Positions 55,401 through 64,000 of a stretch of 64,000 nucleotides of DNA are shown here, piece after piece. Position numbers and translations under genes: made by a program. The notes under the pieces are model-generated. The model was not told the origin of the DNA, searched no databases, and was given only the letters and a program-made list of their open reading frames with translations. This DNA comes from Stutzerimonas stutzeri TS44 (GTDB taxonomy: Bacteria > Pseudomonadota > Gammaproteobacteria > Pseudomonadales > Pseudomonadaceae). Numbering within the stretch: the stretch's first letter is position 1; every line of letters starts with the position of its first letter. The stretch covers positions 1 through 64,000 of the forward strand of contig AJXE01000009.1 of assembly GCA_000263395.1 (NCBI GenBank), given 5' to 3'.

Positions 55401-57752
55401 TTCCGCTACACCGAAAAGGATCGTCAGGACTGGGCGCAGAACCCGGCTCACGAAGCGCCTCTGGAGCGTCTGCCGGTGATGTTCTGTTCGCCCACCATGG
55501 AGCTGGGCGTGGACATCTCCGCGCTCAACACTGTGTACCTGCGCAACGTGCCGCCGACTCCCGCCAACTACGCCCAGCGTAGCGGCCGAGCCGGTCGCTC
55601 TGGCCAGCAGGCGCTGGTCATCACCTATTGCGCGGCGCTCAGTCCGCATGACCAGTGGTTCTTCCACAATGCCGAGCAGATGGTGCACGGCGTGGTGCGC
55701 GCGCCGACCCTCGACCTGACTAATCGCGATTTGATCGACAGCCATCTGCAAGCAGTCTGGCTGGCCAGTACCCAGGTGCCGCTGGATGACAGCATCGCGC
55801 CCATGCTGGATCTCGATCAGCCCGGCAAGCCACTGAAACAGCCCTTGCACGAAGCGCTGCGCTCACCTGCCGTCCAGCAGCGAGCGTTGGCCAGTGCGAG
55901 ACGGGTCATCGACCAGCTCGCGGGTGAGCTCGAAAGCACCTCCTGGTTCACCCAAGACTATTTGCACCAAGTCATCGACAACGCCGCACAGGCATTCTCC
56001 GGGGCACTGGAGCGCTGGCGCGTGCTTTTCGATGCCACCCGCCAGCAGATGGACATGGCCGACCGTATCGTCAAGAGCCACACCGCCTCGCACACGGAGC
56101 GTCAGAATGCCCAGCGCCGCTATGGCGATGCCGCGCGCCAGTACGCCGTGTTGCTCAAGTCCGGCAACGGCCAGAACAACGACTTCTACACCTATCGTTA
56201 CCTGGCCAGCCAGGGCTTCCTGCCTGGCTACAACTTCCCGCGCCTGCCACTGATGGCCTGGATTCCCGCCCGTGGCGGTCAGACTGCGAATGGCAAGGAC
56301 GACGAAGGCAGCATGGTCAGTCGGCCGCGCTTTCTGGCCCTGTCCGAGTTTGGCCCACGCAGCCTCATCTACCACCAGGGTCGTATGTACCGCGTGGTGC
56401 GCGCCAAGCTCAACGTCGGCAATACCGACCACATTTCCGGTAACAGCCAACTGGCCACTATCGCCTCGCTGGTATGCAGCCAGTGTGGCTACGGTCATCT
56501 CGGTGAACCTGGCGGCGAACAGCCACTGGTCAACCGTTGCGAAAACTGCGACGCCTTGCTCACCGAGCACGATTGGGTGCGCGAACTCTATCGCATCGAA
56601 ACCGTGGAGACCGTGGCCACCGAGCGCATCTCCATTAACGACGAGGAACGCCAGCGTCAGGGCTTCGAGCTGCAAACCACCTACCGCTTCCTGCCCGGCC
56701 CCGATGGCCGGATTCAGCAGCAGAAAGCCGTGATCCGGCAGAGCGACGAACTGCTGGGCGAACTCACCTATGCCCCCGCCGCACAAATCTGGCGCATCAA
56801 CCGTGGCTGGCGCAGGCGCAAGGACAAGGAGCAACTGGGCTTCTACATCAACCCCATCACCGGTACCTGGAGCAAGCAGGATGCACCGGATGCGGAAGAC
56901 GACAAGGGCAGCGACGATGCCTTGATGGAGAAAGTGCCCAATCAGCGCATTGTTCCCTTCGTCGAGGACCACCGTAATTTGTTGATCCTCGCGCCTCTGC
57001 AAGCGTTATCGCTGGAGGCCATGGCCACGCTGCAGGCAGCGCTCAAGCGCGGCATCGAAATGACCTTCCAGATCGAGGAATCCGAACTGGTGGCCGAGCC
57101 GCTGCCGAAATCCGACGAGCGTCGCGCCCTACTGTTCTATGAAGCCGCCGAAGGCGGTGCCGGCGTCCTCACCCGCCTGGCCAACAACCCCGCCGATCTG
57201 GCCCTTGTGGCAGACAAGGCCCTGCAACTGATCCACTATCGCGCCCCGCTTAACGGCGTCTGGGCTCTGGACGACCTGCCATCACTGGAACGCAGCGATG
57301 AGCTTGGCAATCATCAGTGCGAAGCCGGCTGCTACCAGTGCCTGCTGTCCTACTTCAACCAGCCTGACCACGAGCACATCAACCGCCGCAACGCCGATGT
57401 GCTCAAGTTGCTGGTGGCGCTGGCCAACGCCCAGGTGCAGCCCCCGATGGACAGCCCGACCGCTGCCGCATCCGGTGCGTCAGCCGACGAGCCGCTCGAT
57501 GCCTGGCTGACCGCGCTCCGGCAGGCAGGCGCAATACAACCTGATGTACTCAGCGTGCCCGTCAACAACGGCGCAGCAATCGCCGCCGCCCAATACAAGG
57601 CATCTCGTGCCCTGGTATTCCTGTCCACGGTGGATGAGCAGACCACCAGCGTATTGCGGGACAAAGGCTGGCAGGTGCTCGATTTTTCGGACGTTTCACG
57701 CTGGTCACAACAATTCGCCGCGCACGCCGATGTGTTCGGATCCAAGGAATAA
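52479..57752 (+). CDS. DEAD/DEAH helicase with DUF1998-like C-terminus (DrmA/DrmB-like)
   Basis: The 1757-aa protein has an SF2 helicase core with Walker A TTGTGSGKS (residues 112-120), motif II DELH (235-238), MELGVDIS and motif VI QRSGRAGRSGQ (near 1033). Between motif II and the second RecA lobe is a long insert with zinc-type pairs CRDCGQEY and CLNCGTTH. The C-terminal third has CSQCGYG, CENC and a DUF1998/MZB-type end GGAGVLTRL ... CEAGCYQCLLSYFNQ. In DISARM, helicase DrmA and DUF1998 protein DrmB are separate but form a complex; here both parts lie in one chain. It probably translocates on DNA to sense or block phage genomes. A GAGGA site lies over the fic stop. Confidence 0.88.
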   Translation: MDNVFQFRDQLIERYGSFSRSFVRIAAPDIQAEVEHQYAQGRYWPEPLVQINPNYQRQGTVQQLVEQGILDSACADIFQVGKTEGSPQPLHLYKHQMEALAKGQGRQSYVVTTGTGSGKSLSFFIPIIDRILKARKSDGKARTRAIVIYPMNALANSQLEELDKFLHGYAPELRPFTVKRYTGQESKAERSAIADDPPDILLTNFMMLEYILTRFDEVDRRVVEHCEGLEFLVLDELHTYRGRQGADVALLVRRLRERLKAGQLVCIGTSATMSSSGSQADRNRVVAEVASKLFGTQISEQDVIGETLERVTNQLKEVNAIRAELPAAITREQDIWADFDAFRNDPLSIWVELNLGIELPADEPPRRARPIRLEEASRHLAEDAGCQPEAARTALQRFLVAAHDVRTPQGRPPFAFKLHQFISGPGKVLTTLEARGKRHVTLDAQRFAPGRQQENVLLYPTHFCRDCGQEYLPVWHSQQPVSFSSREIDDIAAEDDASYGFLCPLVPGQQYGGLLEDLPETWIDLSRNEPKVKPAYKNAVPYMVTVDAKGQTGSETEFWFIPGKFRFCLNCGTTHEAHGKDANRLSSLSGEGRSSATTMIALAALQQLFTLPELTPGQPDPRKLLGFTDNRQDAALQAGHFNDFIFLLTLRAGLVGALQGSGGQLDEEHLAESVFKALGFQGVDEATLVEYLRTPKLMGLARQEAQRTLRFIIAYRLLRDLRRGWRYNNPNLDQLGLLQIRYRDLDTFCADASIFAANGILAGLTTAQRTGLYELLFDTLRRHLCLESRYLDPVEQDKARTSAHTYLNERWAFAPDEKLDTGRYLILGKRPEYRGKPRTDLVTGGPRSRLLRQIKTAAFWRDSTCASEVAHWKDAEWAELIEALLESAKHYGYVQRHPIDAQLAGWRLNAAALDWCLIADQPQTDSSRINQYFRTLYLGIADLLRRPSHPLFDFEAQEHTAQVDAPRRQLLEQRFRYTEKDRQDWAQNPAHEAPLERLPVMFCSPTMELGVDISALNTVYLRNVPPTPANYAQRSGRAGRSGQQALVITYCAALSPHDQWFFHNAEQMVHGVVRAPTLDLTNRDLIDSHLQAVWLASTQVPLDDSIAPMLDLDQPGKPLKQPLHEALRSPAVQQRALASARRVIDQLAGELESTSWFTQDYLHQVIDNAAQAFSGALERWRVLFDATRQQMDMADRIVKSHTASHTERQNAQRRYGDAARQYAVLLKSGNGQNNDFYTYRYLASQGFLPGYNFPRLPLMAWIPARGGQTANGKDDEGSMVSRPRFLALSEFGPRSLIYHQGRMYRVVRAKLNVGNTDHISGNSQLATIASLVCSQCGYGHLGEPGGEQPLVNRCENCDALLTEHDWVRELYRIETVETVATERISINDEERQRQGFELQTTYRFLPGPDGRIQQQKAVIRQSDELLGELTYAPAAQIWRINRGWRRRKDKEQLGFYINPITGTWSKQDAPDAEDDKGSDDALMEKVPNQRIVPFVEDHRNLLILAPLQALSLEAMATLQAALKRGIEMTFQIEESELVAEPLPKSDERRALLFYEAAEGGAGVLTRLANNPADLALVADKALQLIHYRAPLNGVWALDDLPSLERSDELGNHQCEAGCYQCLLSYFNQPDHEHINRRNADVLKLLVALANAQVQPPMDSPTAAASGASADEPLDAWLTALRQAGAIQPDVLSVPVNNGAAIAAAQYKASRALVFLSTVDEQTTSVLRDKGWQVLDFSDVSRWSQQFAAHADVFGSKE

Positions 57753-57758
57753 AGGCGC

Positions 57759-60542
57759 ATGACAACCCTCGAACACGACTTCCTGCCCGGCAACCTGGTG
57801 CGCGCCCGTGGCCGCGAATGGGTGGTGCAAAGCGATTCCCGCCGCGACTGGCTGCGCCTGCGCCCCTTGAGTGGCGCTGATGACGAAAGCATTGCACTGG
57901 TTCCCGAGCTGGAACTGCACCCCGTCGAGCCTGCCACCTTTGCCTGGCCCGACCCCGTGCGTGCAGGCAACCACGCCGCCGCGCTGTTGCTGCGAGACGC
58001 CCTGCGCCTGACCCTGTGCGCCGGAGCCGGCCCGTTCCGCTCCTTCGGCAACATTGCCGTGGAGCCGCGCGGCTATCAGCTCGTGCCGCTGCTGATGGCG
58101 CTGCGCCTGTCCACCGTGCGCCTGCTGATTGCCGACGACGTGGGTATCGGCAAGACCATCGAGGCAGGCCTGATCGCCCGCGAACTGATGGATCGCGGTG
58201 AAATCACCCGCCTGGCCATCCTCTGCCCGCCGCACCTGGTCGAACAATGGCAAAGCGAGCTGGAAACCCGCTTCAACCTTCAGGCTGTGGCGTTGACTTC
58301 GGCTTCCGCCTCCCGTATCGAGCGCGAGCTGCCGCATGGCATGCGCCTGTTCGACTACCACCCCGTGGTCGTCGTCAGCCTGGATTACATCAAGAGCGAG
58401 AGCCACCGCGAACAATTCCTGGCAGCCGCTCCTGAGTGCATCATCGTCGACGAGGCGCACACCTGCACCAGTAGCGGTGCTGGCAAGCAACTGCGCTTCG
58501 AACTGCTGCAACGCTTGGCGAAAGATGAGCAACGCCACCTGATACTGCTCACCGCCACGCCGCACTCTGGCGACGAAGCCGCCTTCTACAACCTGCTGTC
58601 GCTGCTCGACCCGCGCTTTGCCGCCTTGCAAGGCCGCATGACCACAGCCGACCCGTTGCGTCAGGAACTGGCCCGCCACTTCGTCCAGCGCCGCCGCAAG
58701 GACATCGCCGAATGGCAGGCCGAAACCAACGACGGACGCGGTTTTCCCCGTCGAATGAAAACCGAGCTTACCTACCAGCTCAGCGGCGAATGGGGCACGT
58801 TCTTCGACGCGGTGCAGGATTACTGCCGCGAACTGGCCGAAACCATCGAACAGCAGCAACCGCAGGGCGGCGCCCGCCTCATCTGGTACGCCACCCTCGC
58901 CTTGCTGCGCTGCGTGGCCTCGTCTCCCGCCGCCGCGGTCAAAGCCTTGACCACGCGGCTGGAAGGCACGCAGCCCGACGACAACCTCCTTGGCGACGAA
59001 CGCCTGCACGACGGCGAGGCTGACGACCTCTCCAGCAACGATCTGGAGCCGCCCGCCCAGGTGCAGGACGCCGCGCCGCGCCTGCAAACCCTGATCGCTG
59101 AAGCGCAACGCCTGTCCGGCAAGGCCGGCGATCCCAAGCTGGCCGCGCTCATTCAGCATATCGGCCCGCTGGTAAAAGACGGTTACCACCCCGTGGTGTT
59201 CTGTCGCTACGTCGCCACCGCCCATTACGTAGCCAAGCATCTCAAGGCCGCCTTTCCCAAGGCCTCCATCGAGGCCGTGACCGGCGAGCTCACGCCCGAA
59301 GAACGCCGCGAGCGTGTGGATGATATGGAAGATGCCGAGCAGCGCATCCTGGTCGCCACCGACTGCCTCTCCGAAGGCATCAACCTGCAGCACCTGTTCA
59401 CCGCCGTCATCCACTACGACCTGGCCTGGAACCCTACCCGTCACGAGCAACGCGAAGGCCGTGTCGATCGTTTCGGCCAGCATGCCGAAGAGGTGCGCTG
59501 CACCATGCTCTACGGCCAGGACAATCCGGTGGATGGCTTCGTGCTCAACGTCATCCTCAAGAAGGGCGAAGCCATCCAGAAGGAGCTGGGCGTGCTGGTT
59601 CCGCTACCCGAAGACGAGGCCCGCATCAACCAGGCGCTAGTCAAGGCCGCCCTGATGGGCCGTGAGCGAATGGCAGCACCCTACACGCCTGATCTATTTG
59701 CCGAAGCCAACGTCGAGCTACAGCCTCTGCAAGCTCAATGGCAAGACGCCCTGGAAAAAGCCAAGGCCAACCGCACCGTGTTCGCCCAGCGCCGCATCAA
59801 ACCCGACGAAGTGTTGCCTGAGTGGCACAAACAGCAACAAGCCCTGGGCACCCAGGCCGACGTGCAGCGCTTCCTGCAAAGCGCCTGCGTGCGTCTGGGC
59901 GCGCCGCTGGAAGCTGGCCGCAAGCAGACCGCACGCTTCCTGCCGCAGCACCTGCCCGAAGCCCTGCGCCAACGCCTGGCCGATGAAGGCATCACCGCGC
60001 CCCAGCCCATCGACTTCAGTGAACTGCACCGCAGCCACCCACTGGTGGGCCTGCTGGCCCAGCACCTGCTAGAAGGTGCGCTCGGGGGCGAAAATCCACT
60101 GGCCGCCCGCTGCGCCGCCACCCTGACCGAAGACGTCGAAGTCGTCACCACCCTCTATCTGCTGCGCCTGCGCCACCAGCTCAGCTACGTGCGCCGCCGA
60201 GAACCCTTCCAGATGATGGCCGAGGAAACCGTGGCCCTGGCCGTGCAGGGCCGCAACGCTCCGCAGTGGCTGGCCGACGACAGCGTGAGCCGCCTGCTCG
60301 AATGCACGCCCAGCGGCAACTTGCCTACGGAAGCCGTGCAACGCGAAGTACGCACCGCGCTCGACTTCCTCGCCGCGCACCCACAGCAACTGCAAGCGCT
60401 GGCCCGGCAGCGGGCCGATGCCCTGCTGGCCGACCACCAACGTGTGCGCGAGGCCACCCGCGACGTAGGCCAATACAGCGTCAGCCCCTGCCTGCCCGTC
60501 GATGTGATGGGTGTGTACGTGCTGCTGCCTGACTCGCTATAA
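57759..60542 (+). CDS. drmD: SNF2-like helicase, DrmD-type
   Basis: The 927-aa SF2/SNF2 ATPase begins with an SH3-like N-terminus (PGNLVRARGREWVVQ). It has Walker A DDVGIGKT (residues 126-133), DEAH box (231-234), LTATPHSGDEAAFYNLLSLLDP, the second-lobe ATDCLSEGINLQH and motif VI HEQREGRVDRFGQ (562-574). This domain set matches DrmD, the helicase that defines class 1 DISARM. It starts six bases after the preceding helicase gene, so translation is likely coupled. The C-terminal 300 residues are helical without a motif I recognise. Confidence 0.85.
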   Translation: MTTLEHDFLPGNLVRARGREWVVQSDSRRDWLRLRPLSGADDESIALVPELELHPVEPATFAWPDPVRAGNHAAALLLRDALRLTLCAGAGPFRSFGNIAVEPRGYQLVPLLMALRLSTVRLLIADDVGIGKTIEAGLIARELMDRGEITRLAILCPPHLVEQWQSELETRFNLQAVALTSASASRIERELPHGMRLFDYHPVVVVSLDYIKSESHREQFLAAAPECIIVDEAHTCTSSGAGKQLRFELLQRLAKDEQRHLILLTATPHSGDEAAFYNLLSLLDPRFAALQGRMTTADPLRQELARHFVQRRRKDIAEWQAETNDGRGFPRRMKTELTYQLSGEWGTFFDAVQDYCRELAETIEQQQPQGGARLIWYATLALLRCVASSPAAAVKALTTRLEGTQPDDNLLGDERLHDGEADDLSSNDLEPPAQVQDAAPRLQTLIAEAQRLSGKAGDPKLAALIQHIGPLVKDGYHPVVFCRYVATAHYVAKHLKAAFPKASIEAVTGELTPEERRERVDDMEDAEQRILVATDCLSEGINLQHLFTAVIHYDLAWNPTRHEQREGRVDRFGQHAEEVRCTMLYGQDNPVDGFVLNVILKKGEAIQKELGVLVPLPEDEARINQALVKAALMGRERMAAPYTPDLFAEANVELQPLQAQWQDALEKAKANRTVFAQRRIKPDEVLPEWHKQQQALGTQADVQRFLQSACVRLGAPLEAGRKQTARFLPQHLPEALRQRLADEGITAPQPIDFSELHRSHPLVGLLAQHLLEGALGGENPLAARCAATLTEDVEVVTTLYLLRLRHQLSYVRRREPFQMMAEETVALAVQGRNAPQWLADDSVSRLLECTPSGNLPTEAVQREVRTALDFLAAHPQQLQALARQRADALLADHQRVREATRDVGQYSVSPCLPVDVMGVYVLLPDSL

Positions 60543-60566
60543 GCCTGGGCCTAGAGAAGAACAACC

Positions 60567-63500
60567 ATGAAACGCACCCGCAAAATCCAGGCCACGCTGA
60601 ACCTGCCTACCCTCAAACTCGAAGGCGGACTGTTCCTGCCCGACCAACTGGAAAAGGCCGCCCAGGGCCGTGCCAGCGCACAGCTTGAGGCCGACTACCG
60701 CACCCCCAAGGGCGTCAAGCTCAAGGACGAATACAGCCGCGCCTTCCAGATCGCCTGCGCCCAGTGGCAGCACTTTGCCGCGCAGATGGAACGCGCCGAC
60801 CTCGATGCCACGCAGCTCACCACCGCTTTCATTGACGAACTGCTGCGTCACGCCTTCGGCTACACCGCCCTACATCCTGCGCAAGCGCAGCAGGTAGGCG
60901 AACTGCGCTACCCGGTCAGCCTTATGACCGACCACTTCCCCGTGCTGGTCGCCCCGCACACCCTGGGGCTGGACGATGCCGACGCGCAGCTTGCCGTGCA
61001 GGGCGGCGGCAGCCGCAAGAAAGCGCCGTTCCAGGCCATGCAGGAATTGCTCAACGCCAGCGAACCGTTGCAATGGGGCATCGTCAGCAACGGCAAACAA
61101 CTGCGCCTGCTGCGCGACGCCGCCTCGCTCACTCGCCCCAGCTTTCTCGAAGTCGATCTCGCCGACCTGCTCGGTGGCCAGCGCTATGCGGAATTCGCCA
61201 ACGTCTGGCATCTGCTGCACGCCAGCCGCGCCCCACAACGCCCCTCTCCCTCAGGGAGAGGGGCCGGAGGTGAGAGCACCTGCATCTGGGAACAGTGGCG
61301 CAACGAAGGCCAGATCGAGGGCACCCGCGTGCGCGATGGCCTGCGCAATGGCGTCGAACAAGCCTTGCTGACCTTCGGCTCAGGCTTCCTGCAACACCCT
61401 GCCAACCAGTCCCTGCGCACCGCGCTGGACAATGGCACGCTTAGCAAGGACGCGTACTTCCAGCAATTGCTGCGCCTGATCTACCGGCTAATCTTCGTCT
61501 TCACCGTCGAAGAGCGCGGCGTGCTGCACCCGCAGGACGATAGTCCGGATGCCCTGGCTGCCCGCCGCGCCTATGCCGAAGGCTACGCCCTGGCTCGCCT
61601 GCGCGAGCGATGCCTCAAGCGCCGCGCCCGCACCCGGCACGACGACCAATGGCAGGCCATCCGCATCGTTTTTCGCGGCCTGGCCCAGGGAGAGCCACGC
61701 CTGGCACTACCCGCGCTAGGTGGCCTGTTCGCCCCTCAACAATGCCCCGAGCTGGATACCGCCAGCCTGGACAACGCCCACCTGCTTGCCGCCCTGCAAC
61801 ACCTGCGCTGGGCGGTGGTTGCCCAAGGCAAAGGCAGCAGCCTGACCCCGGTGGACTACCGCAACATGGGGCCGGAAGAGCTGGGCAGCGTCTACGAAAG
61901 CCTGCTGGAACTGGTGCCCACCATCGACCTGCCCGCCCGCACGTTCGGCTTTGTCGGCCGCACCGAGGATGGCAGCACCGCCGGCAACGCCCGCAAGCTC
62001 ACCGGTAGCTACTACACCCCCGACAGCCTGGTGCAGGAGCTGATCAAAAGCGCGCTGGAGCCGGTCATCGAACAGCGCCTGGCTGCCAATCCGGCCAACC
62101 CCACCGCAGCGCTGCTGGCCATCCGCGTCATCGACCCCGCCTGCGGCAGCGGCCACTTCCTGCTCGCCGCCGCCCGCCGTCTGGCGGAAAAACTGGCCCA
62201 GTTGCGCAGCCTCGAAGGCGGGCAGGAAGGCGCCATCCAGCCGCAGGACTACCGCCATGCCCTGCGCGAGGTCGTGACCCACTGCATCTACGGCGTGGAC
62301 CGCAACCCCATGGCCATCGAACTGGCGCGTATGGCCCTGTGGCTGGAGGGCTACGAGGAAGGACGCCCGCTCGGCTTTCTCGACCACCACCTACAAGTCG
62401 GCGACGCCCTGCTCGGCCTGACCGACCTGCACGTGCTGGAACAAGGCATCGCCAAAGATGCCTTCAAGCCCCTCAGCGGCGACGACAGGGACGTGTGCAA
62501 GGCACTGGCCAAAACCAATGCCGCAGCGCTCAAAAACCTGGAGAAAAAACGCACCGCGCAAGCTTTTGGCCAGACCGAACTGGTGCAGCGACACGACAAC
62601 GGCCTCGCCGCATTGCGCGCGCTGGAGGCCCTGCCCGAAGACAGCACAGAACAGATCGCCGCCAAGGCGCAAGCCTACGAACACTACCTGCACAGCGCCC
62701 GCACCGGCAGGCTGGCCCAGGCCGCCGACCTGCTGCTGGGGGCCTACCTACTGCCCAAAATCGAAAGCAACGCCCAGACTATCCCTACCACGGCCACGCT
62801 CTACCTGACCCTGCTGGGCTGCGAATTGCCTCCCGACCAGCAGCCCACGCTGGCGGCCGCCCGGCAAGCCTGCGAAGAAGCCCGCGTGTTCCACTGGCCA
62901 CTGGCCTTTCCTCAGGTGTTTGCACAAGGCGGTTTCGATTGCGTGCTGGGCAATCCGCCGTGGGAAGTGTCGCAATTGAGTGAAGAAGAATTCTTTGCCA
63001 CCCGAGCGTCTCACGTCGCCGAGCTAGCTGGCGACAAACGCAAACAGGCCATCGCCACTTTGCCAAAGAGCGATCCGCCCCTCTGGGCAGAATTTCTAAA
63101 AGAAAGCCAACAGATTGCGGCTGCTAATAACTTCTATCGTGAGTCTGGACGCTATCCACTGACGGCTGTGGGTAAGCTCAATACCTATCCGCTGTTTGCC
63201 GAAACCATTCTACAAATTCACGCCACCAGCGGACGAGCAGGCTTTATAGTGCCCACTGGTATTGCCACTGACGACAGCACCAAGGCTTATTTTGACCATT
63301 TAACAAGCACGCGACGATTAGTAAAGCTAATTAGCTTTTATGAAGTGCGTGCGTGGTTCAAGGCGACAGATGACAGAAAGTCGTTCTGCTTGCTGACTTT
63401 AGGGAATGCCGCCGCCGCAGAATTTCTTTTTGATGCAAAGACGATTGAGGATCTCCGCGAGTCAGCAAAGTGGTTCACGCTAACACCCGACGAATTTTCC

Positions 63501-64000
63501 CTCATCAACCCCAACACACTCACCTGCCCAGTGTTCCGCAGCGAGCGCGATGCTGAACTGACCAAGAAGCTCTATCGCTCTACGCCGGTGCTGATTGAGG
63601 AGGGTAAGCCTAACGGCAATCCATGGGGCATTACTTTCTCGCAGGGTCTGTTCAACATGACCAGTGCGAGCCACTTATTCACGTACGAGCCCGCCTCAGA
63701 TTGCCTCCCCCTGTACGAGGCCAAGCTCATCCATCAGTTCGACCACCGCTGGGCCACCTATGACAAAGACGGCAGCAGCCGCGATGTGACCCTTGCCGAA
63801 AAGACTTGCTCTGATTTCACTGTCACCCCGCGCTACTGGGTCAATCGTACCGAGGTAGAAGAGCGCCTGTGCAAACGCGACCGCGATGGCAGCGTGACTT
63901 GGCAATGGGAGCGAGATTGGCTGATGGGATGGCGAGATATCGCATTACGCTCTGTAGAACGAACAGTAATTGCATCGGTGATACCGAGGGTAGGAGTCAA
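60567..64000 (+). CDS. N6-adenine DNA methyltransferase, DrmMI/Eco57I-like (3' end beyond window)
   Basis: The frame is open from ATG at 60567 to the window end (1144 codons, no stop). The SAM motif DPACGSGH is at residues 523-530 and the catalytic NPPW at 796-799, marking an N6-adenine methylase of the Eco57I/PglX/DrmMI kind. It should mark host DNA so that the helicase system spares it. The N-terminal 500 residues are a helical region of unknown role. Two oddities: a palindromic repeat is inserted in frame near residue 225-233, and from about residue 810 (62990 on) codon use becomes much more A/T-rich than before, as if the specificity part came from another source. Confidence 0.88.
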   Translation, partial: MKRTRKIQATLNLPTLKLEGGLFLPDQLEKAAQGRASAQLEADYRTPKGVKLKDEYSRAFQIACAQWQHFAAQMERADLDATQLTTAFIDELLRHAFGYTALHPAQAQQVGELRYPVSLMTDHFPVLVAPHTLGLDDADAQLAVQGGGSRKKAPFQAMQELLNASEPLQWGIVSNGKQLRLLRDAASLTRPSFLEVDLADLLGGQRYAEFANVWHLLHASRAPQRPSPSGRGAGGESTCIWEQWRNEGQIEGTRVRDGLRNGVEQALLTFGSGFLQHPANQSLRTALDNGTLSKDAYFQQLLRLIYRLIFVFTVEERGVLHPQDDSPDALAARRAYAEGYALARLRERCLKRRARTRHDDQWQAIRIVFRGLAQGEPRLALPALGGLFAPQQCPELDTASLDNAHLLAALQHLRWAVVAQGKGSSLTPVDYRNMGPEELGSVYESLLELVPTIDLPARTFGFVGRTEDGSTAGNARKLTGSYYTPDSLVQELIKSALEPVIEQRLAANPANPTAALLAIRVIDPACGSGHFLLAAARRLAEKLAQLRSLEGGQEGAIQPQDYRHALREVVTHCIYGVDRNPMAIELARMALWLEGYEEGRPLGFLDHHLQVGDALLGLTDLHVLEQGIAKDAFKPLSGDDRDVCKALAKTNAAALKNLEKKRTAQAFGQTELVQRHDNGLAALRALEALPEDSTEQIAAKAQAYEHYLHSARTGRLAQAADLLLGAYLLPKIESNAQTIPTTATLYLTLLGCELPPDQQPTLAAARQACEEARVFHWPLAFPQVFAQGGFDCVLGNPPWEVSQLSEEEFFATRASHVAELAGDKRKQAIATLPKSDPPLWAEFLKESQQIAAANNFYRESGRYPLTAVGKLNTYPLFAETILQIHATSGRAGFIVPTGIATDDSTKAYFDHLTSTRRLVKLISFYEVRAWFKATDDRKSFCLLTLGNAAAAEFLFDAKTIEDLRESAKWFTLTPDEFSLINPNTLTCPVFRSERDAELTKKLYRSTPVLIEEGKPNGNPWGITFSQGLFNMTSASHLFTYEPASDCLPLYEAKLIHQFDHRWATYDKDGSSRDVTLAEKTCSDFTVTPRYWVNRTEVEERLCKRDRDGSVTWQWERDWLMGWRDIALRSVERTVIASVIPRVGV
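61240..61264. repeat. Palindromic intergenic-type repeat inside the methylase gene
   Basis: GCCCCTCTCCC and GGGAGAGGGGC form an 11-bp perfect stem around TCA, followed by CCGGAGGTGAGAG. This is the well-known palindromic repeat usually found between genes in pseudomonads and xanthomonads. Here it lies within an open frame and adds residues reading PSPSGRGAGGES without a frameshift. Confidence 0.75.

Noticed and set aside
52479-60542. BREX or classical type I restriction system
   Set aside because: No PglZ, BrxL, HsdR or HsdS-like protein is present; the two helicase types plus methylase fit DISARM-related systems better.

Overview
The window is chromosomal DNA of a Pseudomonadaceae bacterium, most likely a Pseudomonas or Stutzerimonas (P. 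stutzeri-like) species. It is GC-rich, its proteins (GroEL, AmpG, PRPP synthetase, AhpC and others) read as typical pseudomonad sequences, and much of its gene order follows the P. aeruginosa blocks groES-groL ... ampG-yajQ-panE ... argJ-secA and hpt-upp-uraA ... murI-moeB-prmC-prfA-hemA-lolB-ispE-tRNA-prs-rplY-pth-ychF. Statements about P. aeruginosa gene order are from memory, not from an alignment.

Layout. 1-2205: a group II intron with its reverse transcriptase/maturase, cut by the window edge. Its 5' end lies inside the stop codon of groL. 2205-4358: groES-groL and a heat-shock promoter. 4426-16058: housekeeping and signalling genes (FxsA, HugZ-type protein, a short-chain dehydrogenase, DUF481 protein, alkyltransferase-like protein, AmpG, an MscS channel, YajQ, a response regulator with a degenerate GGDEF domain, PanE, a sensor kinase, cobalamin adenosyltransferase). 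16059-17949: a hydrolase/DUF3182 pair. 18160-20517: ahpC-ahpF with an OxyR-type site. 20589-26896: Nudix/ThiE-like protein, argJ, secA, dciA and a small membrane protein. 26933-27603: a LexA-controlled yebG and a DUF3509 protein. 27754-34055: a MalT-like LuxR regulator beside a DUF1329/DUF1302 pair. 34552-37647: purine and uracil salvage (hpt, upp, uraA) plus a small cysteine-rich protein. 37781-49702: two divergent runs, murI-moeB-prmC-prfA-hemA on the minus strand and a TPR lipoprotein-lolB-ispE-two tRNA-Gln-prs-rplY-pth-ychF on the plus strand.

49703-64000 is a genomic island. A tyrosine integrase sits directly after ychF. It is followed by a tightly spaced set on the plus strand: a Fic-family protein, a 1757-aa DEAD/DEAH helicase with a DUF1998-like cysteine-rich C-terminus, an SNF2-like helicase resembling DrmD of DISARM, and a large N6-adenine methylase (DrmMI-like) that runs off the end of the window. 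This looks like a class 1 DISARM-related anti-phage system in which the DrmA-like helicase and DrmB-like DUF1998 parts are one polypeptide and a Fic protein comes first.

The two most notable things are (a) the group II intron placed so that its first base completes the groL stop codon, supported by a six-base EBS1/IBS1 match in an 11-nt loop, and (b) the DISARM-like operon with its Fic gene, fused helicase, structured leader and mosaic methylase gene.
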